A stretch of 64,000 nucleotides of DNA from JADJGC01 sp964576925 (GCA_964576925.1 CAZNWJ010000010.1:62001-126000); one strand, 5' to 3'; positions 1-10,004 are shown, counted from the stretch's first letter. Translations and numbers: made by a program. The notes: a model not told the origin generated them from the sequence alone.

Positions 1-604
1 CAATGACCTCTTTGCCGGTACCGTTCTCTCCGAGAATTAGCACATTGGCCTCGGTCGGTGCCACCCGGCGAACCGTAGTCAGAATTTCCTGCATGGCGGG
101 ACTGACGGCAATCAAGTCCTGAAAATTCTGGTCGATGTCGCTTGCCAGTTGCCGTTGGCGGTCGAGAAGCGTGGCGGTCTTGAGGCGCGATTGTCGCAGC
201 CGCAGGGCCGCCAGAATCGTCGCGAGGAATTTCTCGTTCTGCCACGGCTTGACAACAAAATCAGTCGCGCCCGCCTTGATCGCCTTTACGGCCAGATCGA
301 CATCCGCAAACGCCGTGATCGTGATAACTACCGCGTCTCCATCGATCTCCAGGATCCGTTGCAGCCATTGCAATCCTTCCTGGCCGCTGGAGACGTCCCG
401 CGAGAAGTTCATGTCGAGCAGGATGACATCATAGTTCTCGCGTCCAAGTTGAGTGGGGATCTCGTCGGGCCGCGCCAGCCCCTCCATGTTGATCCCGTTC
501 TCCTTGAGAAGGAACCGCGCCGCCGCCAGCACATCCTCGTCGTCATCGACGATCAGCACACGCCCCAATGCTTGCGTTACTCCGATTCCTGAGTCATCGC
601 TCAT
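1..604 (-). CDS. Sigma-54-dependent response regulator (NtrC family), C-terminus cut by window edge
   Basis: Only the first ~201 codons are present; the gene runs off the left edge. Translating the minus strand from the ATG at 604 gives a receiver domain (about residues 15-130) with the acidic pocket VDDDED, the phospho-acceptor Asp in LLDMNF, the Thr of ITA and the Lys of VKPW. A linker follows, then the start of an AAA+ domain whose Walker A reads GENGTGKE, the form typical of sigma-54 activators. A DNA-binding HTH is expected beyond the edge but cannot be seen. The gene is divergent from the export operon at 815, and the gap carries a candidate sigma-54 promoter, so it probably activates that operon in response to a cognate kinase outside the window. 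That regulatory link is inference; the family call is firm. Confidence 0.93.
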   Translation of the reverse strand, partial: MSDDSGIGVTQALGRVLIVDDDEDVLAAARFLLKENGINMEGLARPDEIPTQLGRENYDVILLDMNFSRDVSSGQEGLQWLQRILEIDGDAVVITITAFADVDLAVKAIKAGATDFVVKPWQNEKFLATILAALRLRQSRLKTATLLDRQRQLASDIDQNFQDLIAVSPAMQEILTTVRRVAPTEANVLILGENGTGKEVI

Positions 605-663
605 GGAAGTTGAATCTCCACGCCCATCGTTTCGTAGTCAAAGTTAGATCTCATTGTTTACAC

Positions 664-703
664 TGTCCAAGTGCGGACAATAAGTGTACGTTTTCGAACA
701 CTT
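664..703. promoter_or_regulatory. Two inverted repeats, candidate activator (enhancer) sites
   Basis: TGTCC-N6-GGACA lies at 664-679 and AAGTGT-N10-ACACTT at 682-703. They sit about 50-90 bp upstream of the candidate -24/-12 promoter and next to a gene for a sigma-54 activator, which is where enhancer-type sites normally lie. The dyads are visible directly; the function is inferred. Confidence 0.45.
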
Positions 704-754
704 AAAGTTACGATTTTTCTCAAATTGTCGCTCTAAGTCGTTGTGGCCCAATAT

Positions 755-770
755 TGGCATGAGATTTGAC
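755..770 (+). promoter_or_regulatory. Candidate sigma-54 (-24/-12) promoter of the export operon
   Basis: TGGCATGAGATTTGAC matches the sigma-54 consensus TGGCACG-N4-TTGCW at 12 of its 12 to 13 informative bases save three: C to T at one position, and GA in place of the -12 GC. The GG-to-GA spacing is the required one. It ends 44 bp before the adaptor gene at 815 and lies next to an NtrC-type regulator gene. The imperfect -12 dinucleotide keeps confidence moderate. Confidence 0.45.
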
Positions 771-814
771 ACTGTTGGGTTGGGCAGATTGCATTCTTTG
801 TCAAAGTTAGCTTT

Positions 815-2071
815 ATGGGAATGGATCGCAAAATAGAGAAGAAGACTTGGCCGCGAAGGCGCATCATCATTTATGGTGCCGGCGGGCTCATCATGGTCTT
901 CCTTGTCGCACTCCTCGTCTTCGGTGACACCAGTTCCGCGCTCAATGTCGAATCGCAGAAAATCAGCATCTCTACCGTCGAGCGTGGGCCGTTCCAGGAG
1001 CTGATCCCGGTTACCGGCACAGTCCTCCCGCTCAAGTCAGTATATATGGACGCCATGGACGGCGGGCGCGTCGATCAAATCTTCGTCGAAGAAGGCGCGA
1101 TGGTGAAGGAGGGTGACCCGATTTTGCGCATGACGAACACCAATCTCCAGATGGAGATGATGTTCCGTGAAGCTGATTTATTTGAACAGATGAACAACCT
1201 GCGCGCCGTCAGGCTGGCGATGGAACAGAATCGCCTGAGTCTGCGCGAACAGATGGCTGAAATCGACTACCAGAACGCCGTCCAGTCGCGCAACTACGAG
1301 CGCGCTCGCGCCCTGCACAGCAAGGACGTGATTTCGAAAGAAGAGTTCGAGCGCACCCGCGATGACTACGAATACTGGCGCACGCGCAAGGAGCTTGTGA
1401 CCGAAAGCCAGCGCCAGGATTCGATTATGCGCGACCTGCAGGTGCAACAGCTCGAGCAGTCGATTCAGCGCATGCAACAGAATTTCAAGATCGTCAAGGA
1501 AAACTACGAAAATCTCGTCCAGCGCGCTCCGATCAGCGGGCAGCTCTCCCAACTCAACGCCGAGATCGGCGAACTCAAATCTCCCGGCGAACGGCTGGGA
1601 CAGGTCGACGTCCTCGACGGATACAAGGTCCGCGCTGCCATCGACGAGTACTATATCAGCCGCATCGCGCAGGGACAGACCGCCGAAGCGGAACTCGCCG
1701 GAGAGAAAGTCTCTCTGCTCGTTCGCCGCGTCTACCCCGAAGTCCGCGATGGGCGTTTCGAGATCGACCTCGAATTCACGGCGACAGCCCCGCGCGGTAT
1801 CCGTCGCGGCCAGTCGATTCAGTTGCGGCTCGCCTTGGGGGAACTGTCCGAAGCCCTCATGATCGCGCGCGGCGGCTTCTATCAAACGACCGGCGGCAAT
1901 TGGATCTACGTGCTGGATGAATCCGGCGACTTCGCCCGCAAACGCCGTATCCGTCTCGGTCGCCAGAATCCGCGCATGTACGAGGTTCTGGAAGGCCTCG
2001 AAGTCGGCGAAAAAGTGATCACCTCCAGCTACGATAACTACGGCGACTTTGAAAAACTCAATCTGAACTAA
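815..2071 (+). CDS. HlyD/MacA-type periplasmic adaptor of an ABC export system
   Basis: A 418-residue membrane-fusion protein that would bridge inner-membrane permeases to the outside or to an outer-membrane channel. A basic N-terminus is followed by one membrane helix (about residues 17-37). Then come a split lipoyl/barrel-sandwich region (ITPVTGTVLPLKSVYMD near 65, and PISGQLSQLNAEIGELKSPG near 245), a long charged coiled coil of about 120 residues between the halves, and beta-barrel and membrane-proximal domains (VLEGLEVGEKVITSSYDNYG at the end). An ATG two codons downstream (821) is an alternative start; no strong SD is seen. It heads the operon and lies 23 bp before the ATPase gene. Substrate unknown. 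Confidence 0.88.
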   Translation: MGMDRKIEKKTWPRRRIIIYGAGGLIMVFLVALLVFGDTSSALNVESQKISISTVERGPFQELIPVTGTVLPLKSVYMDAMDGGRVDQIFVEEGAMVKEGDPILRMTNTNLQMEMMFREADLFEQMNNLRAVRLAMEQNRLSLREQMAEIDYQNAVQSRNYERARALHSKDVISKEEFERTRDDYEYWRTRKELVTESQRQDSIMRDLQVQQLEQSIQRMQQNFKIVKENYENLVQRAPISGQLSQLNAEIGELKSPGERLGQVDVLDGYKVRAAIDEYYISRIAQGQTAEAELAGEKVSLLVRRVYPEVRDGRFEIDLEFTATAPRGIRRGQSIQLRLALGELSEALMIARGGFYQTTGGNWIYVLDESGDFARKRRIRLGRQNPRMYEVLEGLEVGEKVITSSYDNYGDFEKLNLN

Positions 2072-2094
2072 TCACCTGGAATAGAGGAAACCCG

Positions 2095-2787
2095 ATGATC
2101 AAAACCAAAAATCTTCGCAAGATATATGCCACTGAGGAAGTAGAGACTTCGGCGCTCAATGAAGTCTCCATTCAGATCGACGCGGGCGAGTTTGTCTCGA
2201 TCATGGGCCCCTCGGGGTGCGGCAAGTCAACTCTCCTCAATGTACTCGGCCTTCTTGATAACCCCACTGCGGGCGAGTATCACTTCCTCGATCAGGAGGT
2301 CTCAGGCCATAGCGAGCGCGAACGCGCCCTGCTGCGCAAACGCAATATCGGCTTCGTGTTCCAGAGTTTCAATCTGATCGACGAACTGACCGTCTTCGAA
2401 AATGTCGAGCTGCCGCTGCTCTACCTCGATGTGCCGCGCAGCGAACGCAAGCAGCGCGTCGAAGCCGTTCTCGAGCGCATGAACATTATGGCCCGCCGTA
2501 ATCACTTTCCGCAGCAGCTCTCCGGCGGCCAACAGCAACGCGTCGCCGTTTCCCGCGCAATCATCGCTAATCCCAAGCTGATTCTGGCCGACGAACCGAC
2601 CGGCAATCTCGATACCACGCACGGCGATGAAGTCATGAAAATGCTTACCGACCTCCACCATACCGGAACAACGATCGTGATGGTTACGCACTCGCCCGCC
2701 TACGCCGAGTACGGCACGCGCACCATTCATTTGCTCGATGGCAAAGTCGTAACCGAGAACATTCTGCGGGCGCATCAGAAGGTGTAA
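2095..2787 (+). CDS. ABC transporter ATP-binding protein, LolD/MacB type
   Basis: A 230-residue cytoplasmic ATPase. Walker A GPSGCGKS is at residues 38-45, then the Q-loop (FVFQSFNLI), the signature LSGGQQQRVAVSRAI, Walker B LILADEPTGNLD and the H-loop MVTHS. This is the LolD/MacB subfamily that powers FtsX-like permeases working by mechanotransmission rather than substrate passage through the membrane. The SD GAGGAAA precedes the ATG. The gene follows the adaptor by 23 bp and precedes the first permease by 61 bp. It is the canonical ATPase of the operon; the second one (12410) has an altered signature. Confidence 0.93.
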   Translation: MIKTKNLRKIYATEEVETSALNEVSIQIDAGEFVSIMGPSGCGKSTLLNVLGLLDNPTAGEYHFLDQEVSGHSERERALLRKRNIGFVFQSFNLIDELTVFENVELPLLYLDVPRSERKQRVEAVLERMNIMARRNHFPQQLSGGQQQRVAVSRAIIANPKLILADEPTGNLDTTHGDEVMKMLTDLHHTGTTIVMVTHSPAYAEYGTRTIHLLDGKVVTENILRAHQKV

Positions 2788-2848
2788 GCATGATCAAAGC
2801 CACTCCTTACAGCGGACAATCACTCTGGCGAAACTCGGAGTACTACGA

Positions 2849-5236
2849 GTGCTGAGAAACTACCTTGTAGTTGCCTTGCGGAACTTGCGGCGCGAACGAT
2901 CGTTTGCGCTGATCAACATCTTCGGTTTGGCGATCGGACTGGCGATCTGTTTGCTGGTCATGGCCTACGTCGTAGATGAGTGGACCTTCGATAGCTTTCA
3001 TGCCAATGCTGATTGCGTCTTTCGCGTCAATGCCGTCGCACCTGAAGATAACAGGCCTCAGGTCAACACTCCGTTCCCCCTGCGTGACCTGATACTCGAT
3101 TCAGCGCCGAGTCAGGTCGAGGGTGTCGTGCAGTGGATCTCTATGGTGGGCGCGCTTGTCACGAGCGATCAGCAGTCCGTTCGCACGATGGTCAGCTTTG
3201 CTGACTCCGGGTTCTTTGAAGTGTTTTCATTCTCGCTGCTCGCCGGCGACTCAAGTCGCGCGCTCGGCGACCCGGGCGGACTGGTGCTCAGCGCGGACTT
3301 CAGCCAACGACTCTTTGGTTCCGCCGATCCCGTCGGGCGGCGCTTGTCCGTAAAACTCGGCGATAGGGACGCGCAGTTTGTGGTCACCGCTGTGGCCGCG
3401 CCGGTGCCCGACAACTCCACACTCGAATTCCAATTGCTTCTCCCAATGTCCGCCATGAATCGCTTCTTCCGCTCCAGCCCGACCTGGAATACGTCGTGGC
3501 CCGAGACCTTCGTCTTGGCCCGGCCCGGATCCGACCGTGCGGAGCTGCTCGCTCGCATAAACTCCGCGGCCGCATCTGTCCCGCGCCAGGTATCTGCGCA
3601 GGGTCCCCGGCTGTTTGAATTGCAGCCGTTGACGGATCTGCACCTGCGCCCCGACATCGACGGTAGCGCCCCGAATACCAGTTCGCCGACCTATTCGCTC
3701 GTCCTCTGCCTCGTCGCTTTTGTTATTCTCGAGACGGCCTGCATCAATTTCACTACGCTCGCCATTGGCCGTGCGCAGCGGCGCGTCCGCGAAATCGGAA
3801 CCCGCAAGGTCATGGGCGCCGGCACTCGCCAGATCATCTTTCAGATTCTCGGCGAGACCATCGTCATTTCCGTCTTGGCTATGATTGTCGCCTTTGTGCT
3901 CGCGGAATTGTCCCTGCCGTACTTCAACACTCTCTCCGGGAAATCACTCTCGTCAATAGTATCCGCAACGGGAGCCTGGGGACTGCTGACCATTTGGCTT
4001 GTTTTCGTCGCCGCCTTCTTTGCCGGTTTCTATCCGGCGCTGGTGCTTTCGCGCGTCAAGATGACTGACGCCATGCGCGGTAAGGCGATTCTCTTAACCG
4101 GGAAACTGGCGACCCGGGTGTTGGTGGTTGCTCAGTTCACGATCTCGGCCGCTCTGATCGTCATTACCATTTGTTTGCTGCGTCAGATCGACTTCGTGCT
4201 TCATTCCTCCCTCGGTTTCGAGCGAGAAGGTCTCGTGATGTTGCGGCTTGAAGGTTCCGCCGCCGAACGCTTCACGCTGATCGAACGACTTCGCGCGGCG
4301 CTCGGCCCTTCGGATGGCATTCTCTCAGTCGCTGCCTCAAGCGCGGATTTCACCGGCGGGGGCGTGCGCAAGAGCAATCGCGTCGGTCCCGACTCTTCCG
4401 AATTCTCCGTCTTCATCAATCCGGTTGACCAAGAGTACGTCAAGACGATGGGGCTGCAGATTGTCGACGGCTCCGACTTCGATAGATCAGCCGCCCCGGG
4501 CGTGGGAAGTCGTGTCATAGTCAATGAAACGTTTGTCCGCCAGATGAATTGGGAAAACCCTATCGGTCGCACAACGCCTCTGCTCGACGATGCGCGCATC
4601 GTTGGCGTCGTCAAAGACTACCACATTCAGCCATTCAGTCAGGCAATCGAGCCGATTGCCCTTGTGGAAACTCGCGCCGGGGATGATTGGGCCGAATCAC
4701 TTCAATTCGCCCTCTTGCGACTGGAGACCCGGAAGATCGCCGCAGCACTCGCGCGCATTCAGACCGTGTGGAGCGGCATCGCTCCCCATCTTCCATTCGA
4801 TTACGAGTTTATGGATAGTCACATTGAAGCCCAGTATCGCTCCTACCTCCGTTGGGCGGCGATCATACGCGCCGCCGCGACCTTGGCGATCGTCGTTGCC
4901 TGCTTCGGTGTTTTCGGGCTAACCGCGCTGGCGGCACACCGCCGTCGCAAGGAACTAATCATTAGGCGAATCCTCGGCGCTAAATCGCGGCAGCTCATTC
5001 TGTCGTTCTATCGCGAGTTCGCGTTGCTGGCCCTGATCGGCGCCGCCTTGGGCATGCCGTTGGCATACTGGTTTGCGCAGCGCTGGTCTGCCGAATTTGT
5101 CTATCGCGCTGCGCCTTCATTCTGGCCCTATGTAATCGGCGGTGCCGCGCTGCTTGGCGTTGTGCTGGCCACAGTCACTGTACAAGCTGCCCGTGCAGCT
5201 TCAAGCAATGTTGCGGAGATAATCCATTGTGAGTAG
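2849..5236 (+). CDS. FtsX/MacB-family ABC permease, paralogue 1 of 5
   Basis: A 795-residue inner-membrane permease with a duplicated layout: N-terminal helix (about 20-42), a MacB-type periplasmic domain (about 50-250), an FtsX block of three helices (about 285-425), a second periplasmic domain (about 450-660) and a second FtsX block (about 675-790). The first coupling motif reads REIGTRKVMGAG; the second is degenerate (KELIIRRILGAK, lacking the usual EIGVRK), which suggests the two halves engage the ATPases unequally. Start is GTG, nine bases after GGAG. It is most similar by eye to the next gene, as their N-termini share long identical stretches. Substrate unknown. Confidence 0.9.
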   Translation: MLRNYLVVALRNLRRERSFALINIFGLAIGLAICLLVMAYVVDEWTFDSFHANADCVFRVNAVAPEDNRPQVNTPFPLRDLILDSAPSQVEGVVQWISMVGALVTSDQQSVRTMVSFADSGFFEVFSFSLLAGDSSRALGDPGGLVLSADFSQRLFGSADPVGRRLSVKLGDRDAQFVVTAVAAPVPDNSTLEFQLLLPMSAMNRFFRSSPTWNTSWPETFVLARPGSDRAELLARINSAAASVPRQVSAQGPRLFELQPLTDLHLRPDIDGSAPNTSSPTYSLVLCLVAFVILETACINFTTLAIGRAQRRVREIGTRKVMGAGTRQIIFQILGETIVISVLAMIVAFVLAELSLPYFNTLSGKSLSSIVSATGAWGLLTIWLVFVAAFFAGFYPALVLSRVKMTDAMRGKAILLTGKLATRVLVVAQFTISAALIVITICLLRQIDFVLHSSLGFEREGLVMLRLEGSAAERFTLIERLRAALGPSDGILSVAASSADFTGGGVRKSNRVGPDSSEFSVFINPVDQEYVKTMGLQIVDGSDFDRSAAPGVGSRVIVNETFVRQMNWENPIGRTTPLLDDARIVGVVKDYHIQPFSQAIEPIALVETRAGDDWAESLQFALLRLETRKIAAALARIQTVWSGIAPHLPFDYEFMDSHIEAQYRSYLRWAAIIRAAATLAIVVACFGVFGLTALAAHRRRKELIIRRILGAKSRQLILSFYREFALLALIGAALGMPLAYWFAQRWSAEFVYRAAPSFWPYVIGGAALLGVVLATVTVQAARAASSNVAEIIHCE

Positions 5237-5251
5237 AAGAGAGTAAGTCAC

Positions 5252-7636
5252 ATGATAAGAAACTACCTGGCCGTCGCACTGCGCTCGCTGCGTGCAGAGA
5301 AGTCTTATGCCGTCGTTAACATCTTCGGTCTCGCGATTGGATTAGCGATTTGCCTGCTCGTTATGGCTTACATCGTCGACGAATGGTCCTTCGATCGTTT
5401 CCATGAGGGACGTGATCGTTTGTTCCGGTTGCTCCAGGTCGTGACCGAACCGGGGCAGCAGCTCTATGCCGGTACCCCGTTCCCGGTCCGTCCAATGTTG
5501 CTGGACAATGTTCCCAATCTCGAAGCTGTCGCTCAACTCACAGGTTCCGACGACGCCATCATCGGTGTAGGCGGCAAGAATTTTCGCGATCAAGTCTGCT
5601 TCGCTGATCCGGAGTTCTTTACAGTTTTTTCGTTCAAGCTTCTCTCTGGAAATCGCGCTACCGCCCTGAGCGATCGCTCCTCGATCGTTCTCACCGCAAG
5701 CTCGGCTCAACGGCTTTTTGGCAGCACCGATATCGTTGGCCAGTCGCTCACAGTCACTATCGCCGGCAGACAACACTCCTATGTCGTCTCTGCCGTAATC
5801 GAAGATACTCCCGCCAACTCGAGCATCACCTACGCATCTATTTTGCGCTGCGAAGAGTTCGGCAAGTACTTCGATTGGCAACTGGGCTGGAATCTCACCT
5901 GCGCCGAAACATTCATCCGACTCCGTCCGGGCGTCAGACCTCAAGAAGCCGAGGCCGACATTCAGGCTGCCGCCAATATCGTTCCCCGCCGTGCCGGGTC
6001 GGATCGGGATTGGGTCTATACGCTCCAGCCTCTCGATCAGATTCACCTGTCGCCGGAGATTGAAAGTGACGCCCGGACGACTGCGCCTGCCAACTTCTAC
6101 CTGCTTGGCGGCATCGGTCTGATCGTATTGATACTCGCCTGTATCAACTTCACAACTCTTGCAATCGGCCGTTCGCAGCGCCGCATCCGCGAGATTGGCG
6201 TCCGGCGCGTGCTGGGGGCGCGCGACGCGCAACTCTATGGCCAACTTCTCGCCGAAGCTCTTGTCGTCTCAATCCTGGCACTGCTGTTGGCTTTAGCGCT
6301 CGCCGAGTTGGCTCTGCCGATGTTTAATGCGCTCGCCGGCAAGTCGATTTCCTCCGTCCTGCTGACCAATGGCCTGTGGACTCTCGCCATCATCGCACTC
6401 GTGATCCTCACCGCACTGCTTGCCGGCGGCTATCCGGCCTTGGTTCTGACTCGTGCCAGTGCCGTCCAGGCTGTTCGCGGCCGCGCCCAACTACTTTCCG
6501 GTGGATTTGCTACGCGCCTTTTGGTCACGCTCCAATTTACACTCTCGGCAGTATTGATCGTAATCAGCCTTACCATGTCGCGCCAACTGGAATACCTGCA
6601 TCACGCGCCGGTCGGCTTTGATCGCGAGCAGCTAGTGATGCTCGACCTGCGCGGCGTCAATGGTGATGATCGGCTCGCGATTATTGAGCGCCTGAGGGCT
6701 TCGCTCACTCCTTCCGCCGGCGTACTCTCAGTCTCTGCTTCCGGCACCTCTTTTACTGGCGGTGGCGTGCGCAATGGCCTTCCCTATGGTCCTGACTCCA
6801 CGCTTTTCACCGTGTTCCTCAACACCGTTGATCACGAATACCTTTCTACGATGAATCTTGAGCTACTCAAAGGCACGCCCTTCCGCGCCGGCATGCGTCA
6901 CTCTCGCGATCAGGTCATCGTTAATGAGACTTTCGCCAAGACCCTTGGCTGGGAAGATCCACTCGGCAAAGCCGTTCCCGGTTTTGATAACTCGGAAATT
7001 GTCGGCGTCGTTCGTGACTATCATATTCGTTCGCTCTCTGAGCCGATCGAACCGATCGCCTTGCTGCATGTTCAGTCGGGAAACGAGTGGTCGGGCGCAA
7101 TCCGCTTCGCCTTTGTTCGCATTCGCCCCGAGCAAATCGCCGTCACAATGAAGAACATTCAGGAAGCCTGGTTGCGTATCGCACCTGCGCTCCCTTTCAG
7201 TTATGAGTTTATGGACGAGCATATCGAAGCTCAGTATCGCCGTTTCGACCGCTGGGCCGGAATTGTCCGCTCAGCAGCTGCCTTGGCCGTGATCGTCGCC
7301 TGCTTTGGTGTCTTTGGGCTCACCGCTCTCGCCGTCGCGCGCCGCCGCAAGGAAATCGGCGTCCGCAAGGTGCTCGGCGCAAAGTCGTTTCAACTGGTCA
7401 CCCTTCTCAATCGCGATTTCTTGATTCTGGTGGCTGCGGCCAATCTGATCGCCTGGCCGCTAGCATACTTTGCCGTCGGTCACTGGCTGGCCGGTTTTGC
7501 TTATCGCGTCGGTTTCTCTGTTTGGCCATTTGCTCTCGGCCTGACGCTCTTGCTGACAATCGTCCTGGCAACTGCCTCAGTTCAGTCCTTGCGGGCGGCA
7601 CTCACTAATCCCACGGAAGTCCTGCGCACAGAATAG
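5252..7636 (+). CDS. FtsX/MacB-family ABC permease, paralogue 2 of 5
   Basis: A 794-residue permease with the same duplicated FtsX layout as its upstream neighbour, 15 bp away. Both coupling motifs are canonical (REIGVRRVLGAR near residue 310; KEIGVRKVLGAK near 700). The N-terminus (IFGLAIGLAICLLVMAY) is nearly identical to that of paralogue 1, so the pair looks like a recent tandem duplication. The MacB-type periplasmic domains would act with the adaptor at 815. The start ATG is preceded by a weak AGAGAG SD. Substrate unknown. Confidence 0.9.
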   Translation: MIRNYLAVALRSLRAEKSYAVVNIFGLAIGLAICLLVMAYIVDEWSFDRFHEGRDRLFRLLQVVTEPGQQLYAGTPFPVRPMLLDNVPNLEAVAQLTGSDDAIIGVGGKNFRDQVCFADPEFFTVFSFKLLSGNRATALSDRSSIVLTASSAQRLFGSTDIVGQSLTVTIAGRQHSYVVSAVIEDTPANSSITYASILRCEEFGKYFDWQLGWNLTCAETFIRLRPGVRPQEAEADIQAAANIVPRRAGSDRDWVYTLQPLDQIHLSPEIESDARTTAPANFYLLGGIGLIVLILACINFTTLAIGRSQRRIREIGVRRVLGARDAQLYGQLLAEALVVSILALLLALALAELALPMFNALAGKSISSVLLTNGLWTLAIIALVILTALLAGGYPALVLTRASAVQAVRGRAQLLSGGFATRLLVTLQFTLSAVLIVISLTMSRQLEYLHHAPVGFDREQLVMLDLRGVNGDDRLAIIERLRASLTPSAGVLSVSASGTSFTGGGVRNGLPYGPDSTLFTVFLNTVDHEYLSTMNLELLKGTPFRAGMRHSRDQVIVNETFAKTLGWEDPLGKAVPGFDNSEIVGVVRDYHIRSLSEPIEPIALLHVQSGNEWSGAIRFAFVRIRPEQIAVTMKNIQEAWLRIAPALPFSYEFMDEHIEAQYRRFDRWAGIVRSAAALAVIVACFGVFGLTALAVARRRKEIGVRKVLGAKSFQLVTLLNRDFLILVAAANLIAWPLAYFAVGHWLAGFAYRVGFSVWPFALGLTLLLTIVLATASVQSLRAALTNPTEVLRTE

Positions 7637-7652
7637 GAAAGGGCAGTATCCC

Positions 7653-10004
7653 ATGATCGGCCATTACTTCAGACACTACTTGCGTCAAATGCGGCGGCAG
7701 AAAACACATCAACTCATCGGCGTCTTCGGACTCGCCGTCGGTATCGGAGCAGTCCTCGCGATTGCCGCCTGGCTTCGTTTTGAAACCGGTTACGACAGTT
7801 TCCACAGCAAGGCTGGACGGCTTTATCGCATCTATAATGTACAGGAGTATTCTTCCGGCAATCTCGATGTCGCTGTTACGCCTTTTCCGCTTGGCCCGGC
7901 CTTGTCGCGGGAATTTCCCGAAGTAGAAGCATCATTGCGCCTGTGGTATGGGCCCGGCATTGTGCTCAGCCGCGGCGCGACACGTGCCTTCGAAGCCGGG
8001 TTGATTTATGCCGACAGCAACTTCTTCGAGCTCTTTGACTATCCGCTGGTCGCCGGTGACGCCGCGACTGCGCTCAATCGCAAGTCATCCGTCGTTATCT
8101 CCACAACGCTTGCGGAGAAATACTTTGGCGATGAGGATCCGGTCGGAAAGACCTTGCAGGTCAACAATCAAAGTGACCTCGTCGTTACCGGCGTCATGAC
8201 CCCACTGCCTTCCAATAGCCACCTCTCGACATCGCTGGTGATCTCGCTGCCGACAGTCAGCGATGACTGGTCGGAGCAGCGCCGCGAAAGCTGGGGTTCC
8301 AATGCCTACTCAACCTATGTCCTGCTCCGGCCCGGATCCGATTTTGCTCATTTTGCTGGTCGGCTCGAGTCGGCGCTCAAACAATTTCGCCGGAATGACA
8401 CCACAACCCGGCTCTACGCGCAATCCGTGTCCGAAATTCATCTCGGTCCCGCGTTGGTTGCCGACAATGCCAATGTCTCGGATCCCCGCCGGCTCTGGTT
8501 GTTTGCCACCGTCGCCGTTATGATTCTCCTTATCGCGTGTATCAACTATGTCAATCTGGCTACGGCCCGTGCCGGATTGCGACTGCGTGAATTCGGCGTC
8601 CGAAGCTGCCTGGGCGCCGCCTTGGGGCAGATTCGCCGCCAGATCGTCTGGGAGGCGCTGATCGCATCGGCCGGTGCTATCCTCATTGCGCTCGCATTGA
8701 TCGAACTGGCCTTTCCGATCCTTCGCGACATTCTCAATCCAGACCTGCCGCGCGAGGCACTGCGCGATCCCTTTGTGCTCGTCATCATGCCGTTGGTGTG
8801 GCTCCTGACCGGCGCGGCCGCGGGCATCGTTCCCGCCTTCACGCTGGCGCGTCACTCACCCTCCAGGATGCTTCGCGATCATCGCCAGAGTGGCCGGCAG
8901 GTAAGGCGGGTCCTGGTAATCCTCCAGTTCGGCGCATCAGTCGTCCTCATCGTTTTTACCGCCGTCATCTTCCGCCAACAAGAGTTCATGCTTGCGACGG
9001 CCCTGAGCACGCAAGCTGAACAACTCCTCGTGATTCCCTTGCGGGGCGAGGAAGCGCGCCAGCACTACGAGACTCTCCAACAGCAATTGTCGCAGCTTCG
9101 AGATGTCAATAATGCGACTGCCGTCGCGCAACTTCCTCACCAGATCGTCTGGTCATCGACCTACAATTGGGAAGGGCAGAATCCCGGGGAAGAGATTCTC
9201 TTCAACACCAATAACGTCGACGCGCAGTTTCTCCAGACTTTCAATCTCTCGCTGACCGCAGGTCGCAATTTCCGACCCGGCGAAGATGCTGTCTGCCTGA
9301 TCAACGAGACCGCCCGCAAACGCATTGGTTGGGACGATGCGGTAGGGAAGACGATGTTCCTTGAAGATAGCCTCCCTGCCACGGTGGTTGGTGTCGTGCA
9401 GGATTTCCATTTCTCGTCTTTCCGGGACGCCATTGCTCCGCTCGTGTTGCTTCCGCAAAACGGCGGCTACGCCAATCTTGTGCTGCGACTCGCCGGCTCC
9501 GATCTTCCGAAAACCCTTGCTGCCATCGAATCGACCGCCGACCGCGTTTTGCCGAACACGCCGTATCGTTCGTTCTTCTTGGATCAGGCCTTCGATCGTC
9601 TCTATGCGCAGGAAATTCGCATGCAAAAGACAATCGCCGTCTTTGCGATTCTGGCTATCACCCTGGCTTGCCTCGGCCTCTTCGGCTTGGCCTCTTTCAG
9701 TATTGAACGCCGCACCAAGGAAGTCGGAATCCGAAGAGTCATGGGTGCCTCTACCTTGAGCTTGATTCGTTTGCACGTTCGGGAGTACGTCAACTGGCTA
9801 TTGCTTGCCAACCTCATCGCCTGGCCCGTGGCTTTGTTCCTCAGCCGAAACTGGCTGGCCGGATTCGCCTATCGTACATCCACCCCCTGGTGGTTGTTTG
9901 TCTGCGCCGGCCTCGCTACACTCGTGCTCGCGCTTGCCACCGTGATTATCCAGACTACTCGTGCAGCGACCGCCAACCCTGTCCAATCACTGCGCTATGA
10001 ATAA
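7653..10004 (+). CDS. FtsX/MacB-family ABC permease, paralogue 3 of 5
   Basis: A 783-residue permease with the duplicated FtsX architecture, 16 bp after the previous gene, with AGGAAAGGG as SD. The first coupling motif is altered (REFGVRSCLGAA), while the second is canonical (KEVGIRRVMGAS). This is the opposite asymmetry from paralogue 1. The N-terminal helix (LIGVFGLAVGIGAVLAIAAW) and the ending ATANPVQSLRYE place it closer to paralogue 4 than to 1 and 2. Probably a subunit of the same export complex or family of complexes. Confidence 0.9.
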   Translation: MIGHYFRHYLRQMRRQKTHQLIGVFGLAVGIGAVLAIAAWLRFETGYDSFHSKAGRLYRIYNVQEYSSGNLDVAVTPFPLGPALSREFPEVEASLRLWYGPGIVLSRGATRAFEAGLIYADSNFFELFDYPLVAGDAATALNRKSSVVISTTLAEKYFGDEDPVGKTLQVNNQSDLVVTGVMTPLPSNSHLSTSLVISLPTVSDDWSEQRRESWGSNAYSTYVLLRPGSDFAHFAGRLESALKQFRRNDTTTRLYAQSVSEIHLGPALVADNANVSDPRRLWLFATVAVMILLIACINYVNLATARAGLRLREFGVRSCLGAALGQIRRQIVWEALIASAGAILIALALIELAFPILRDILNPDLPREALRDPFVLVIMPLVWLLTGAAAGIVPAFTLARHSPSRMLRDHRQSGRQVRRVLVILQFGASVVLIVFTAVIFRQQEFMLATALSTQAEQLLVIPLRGEEARQHYETLQQQLSQLRDVNNATAVAQLPHQIVWSSTYNWEGQNPGEEILFNTNNVDAQFLQTFNLSLTAGRNFRPGEDAVCLINETARKRIGWDDAVGKTMFLEDSLPATVVGVVQDFHFSSFRDAIAPLVLLPQNGGYANLVLRLAGSDLPKTLAAIESTADRVLPNTPYRSFFLDQAFDRLYAQEIRMQKTIAVFAILAITLACLGLFGLASFSIERRTKEVGIRRVMGASTLSLIRLHVREYVNWLLLANLIAWPVALFLSRNWLAGFAYRTSTPWWLFVCAGLATLVLALATVIIQTTRAATANPVQSLRYE

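Noticed and set aside
1178..1885. A 235-codon open frame antisense to the adaptor gene.
   Set aside because: It lies wholly opposite a recognised gene, has no SD, and its translation matches no family.
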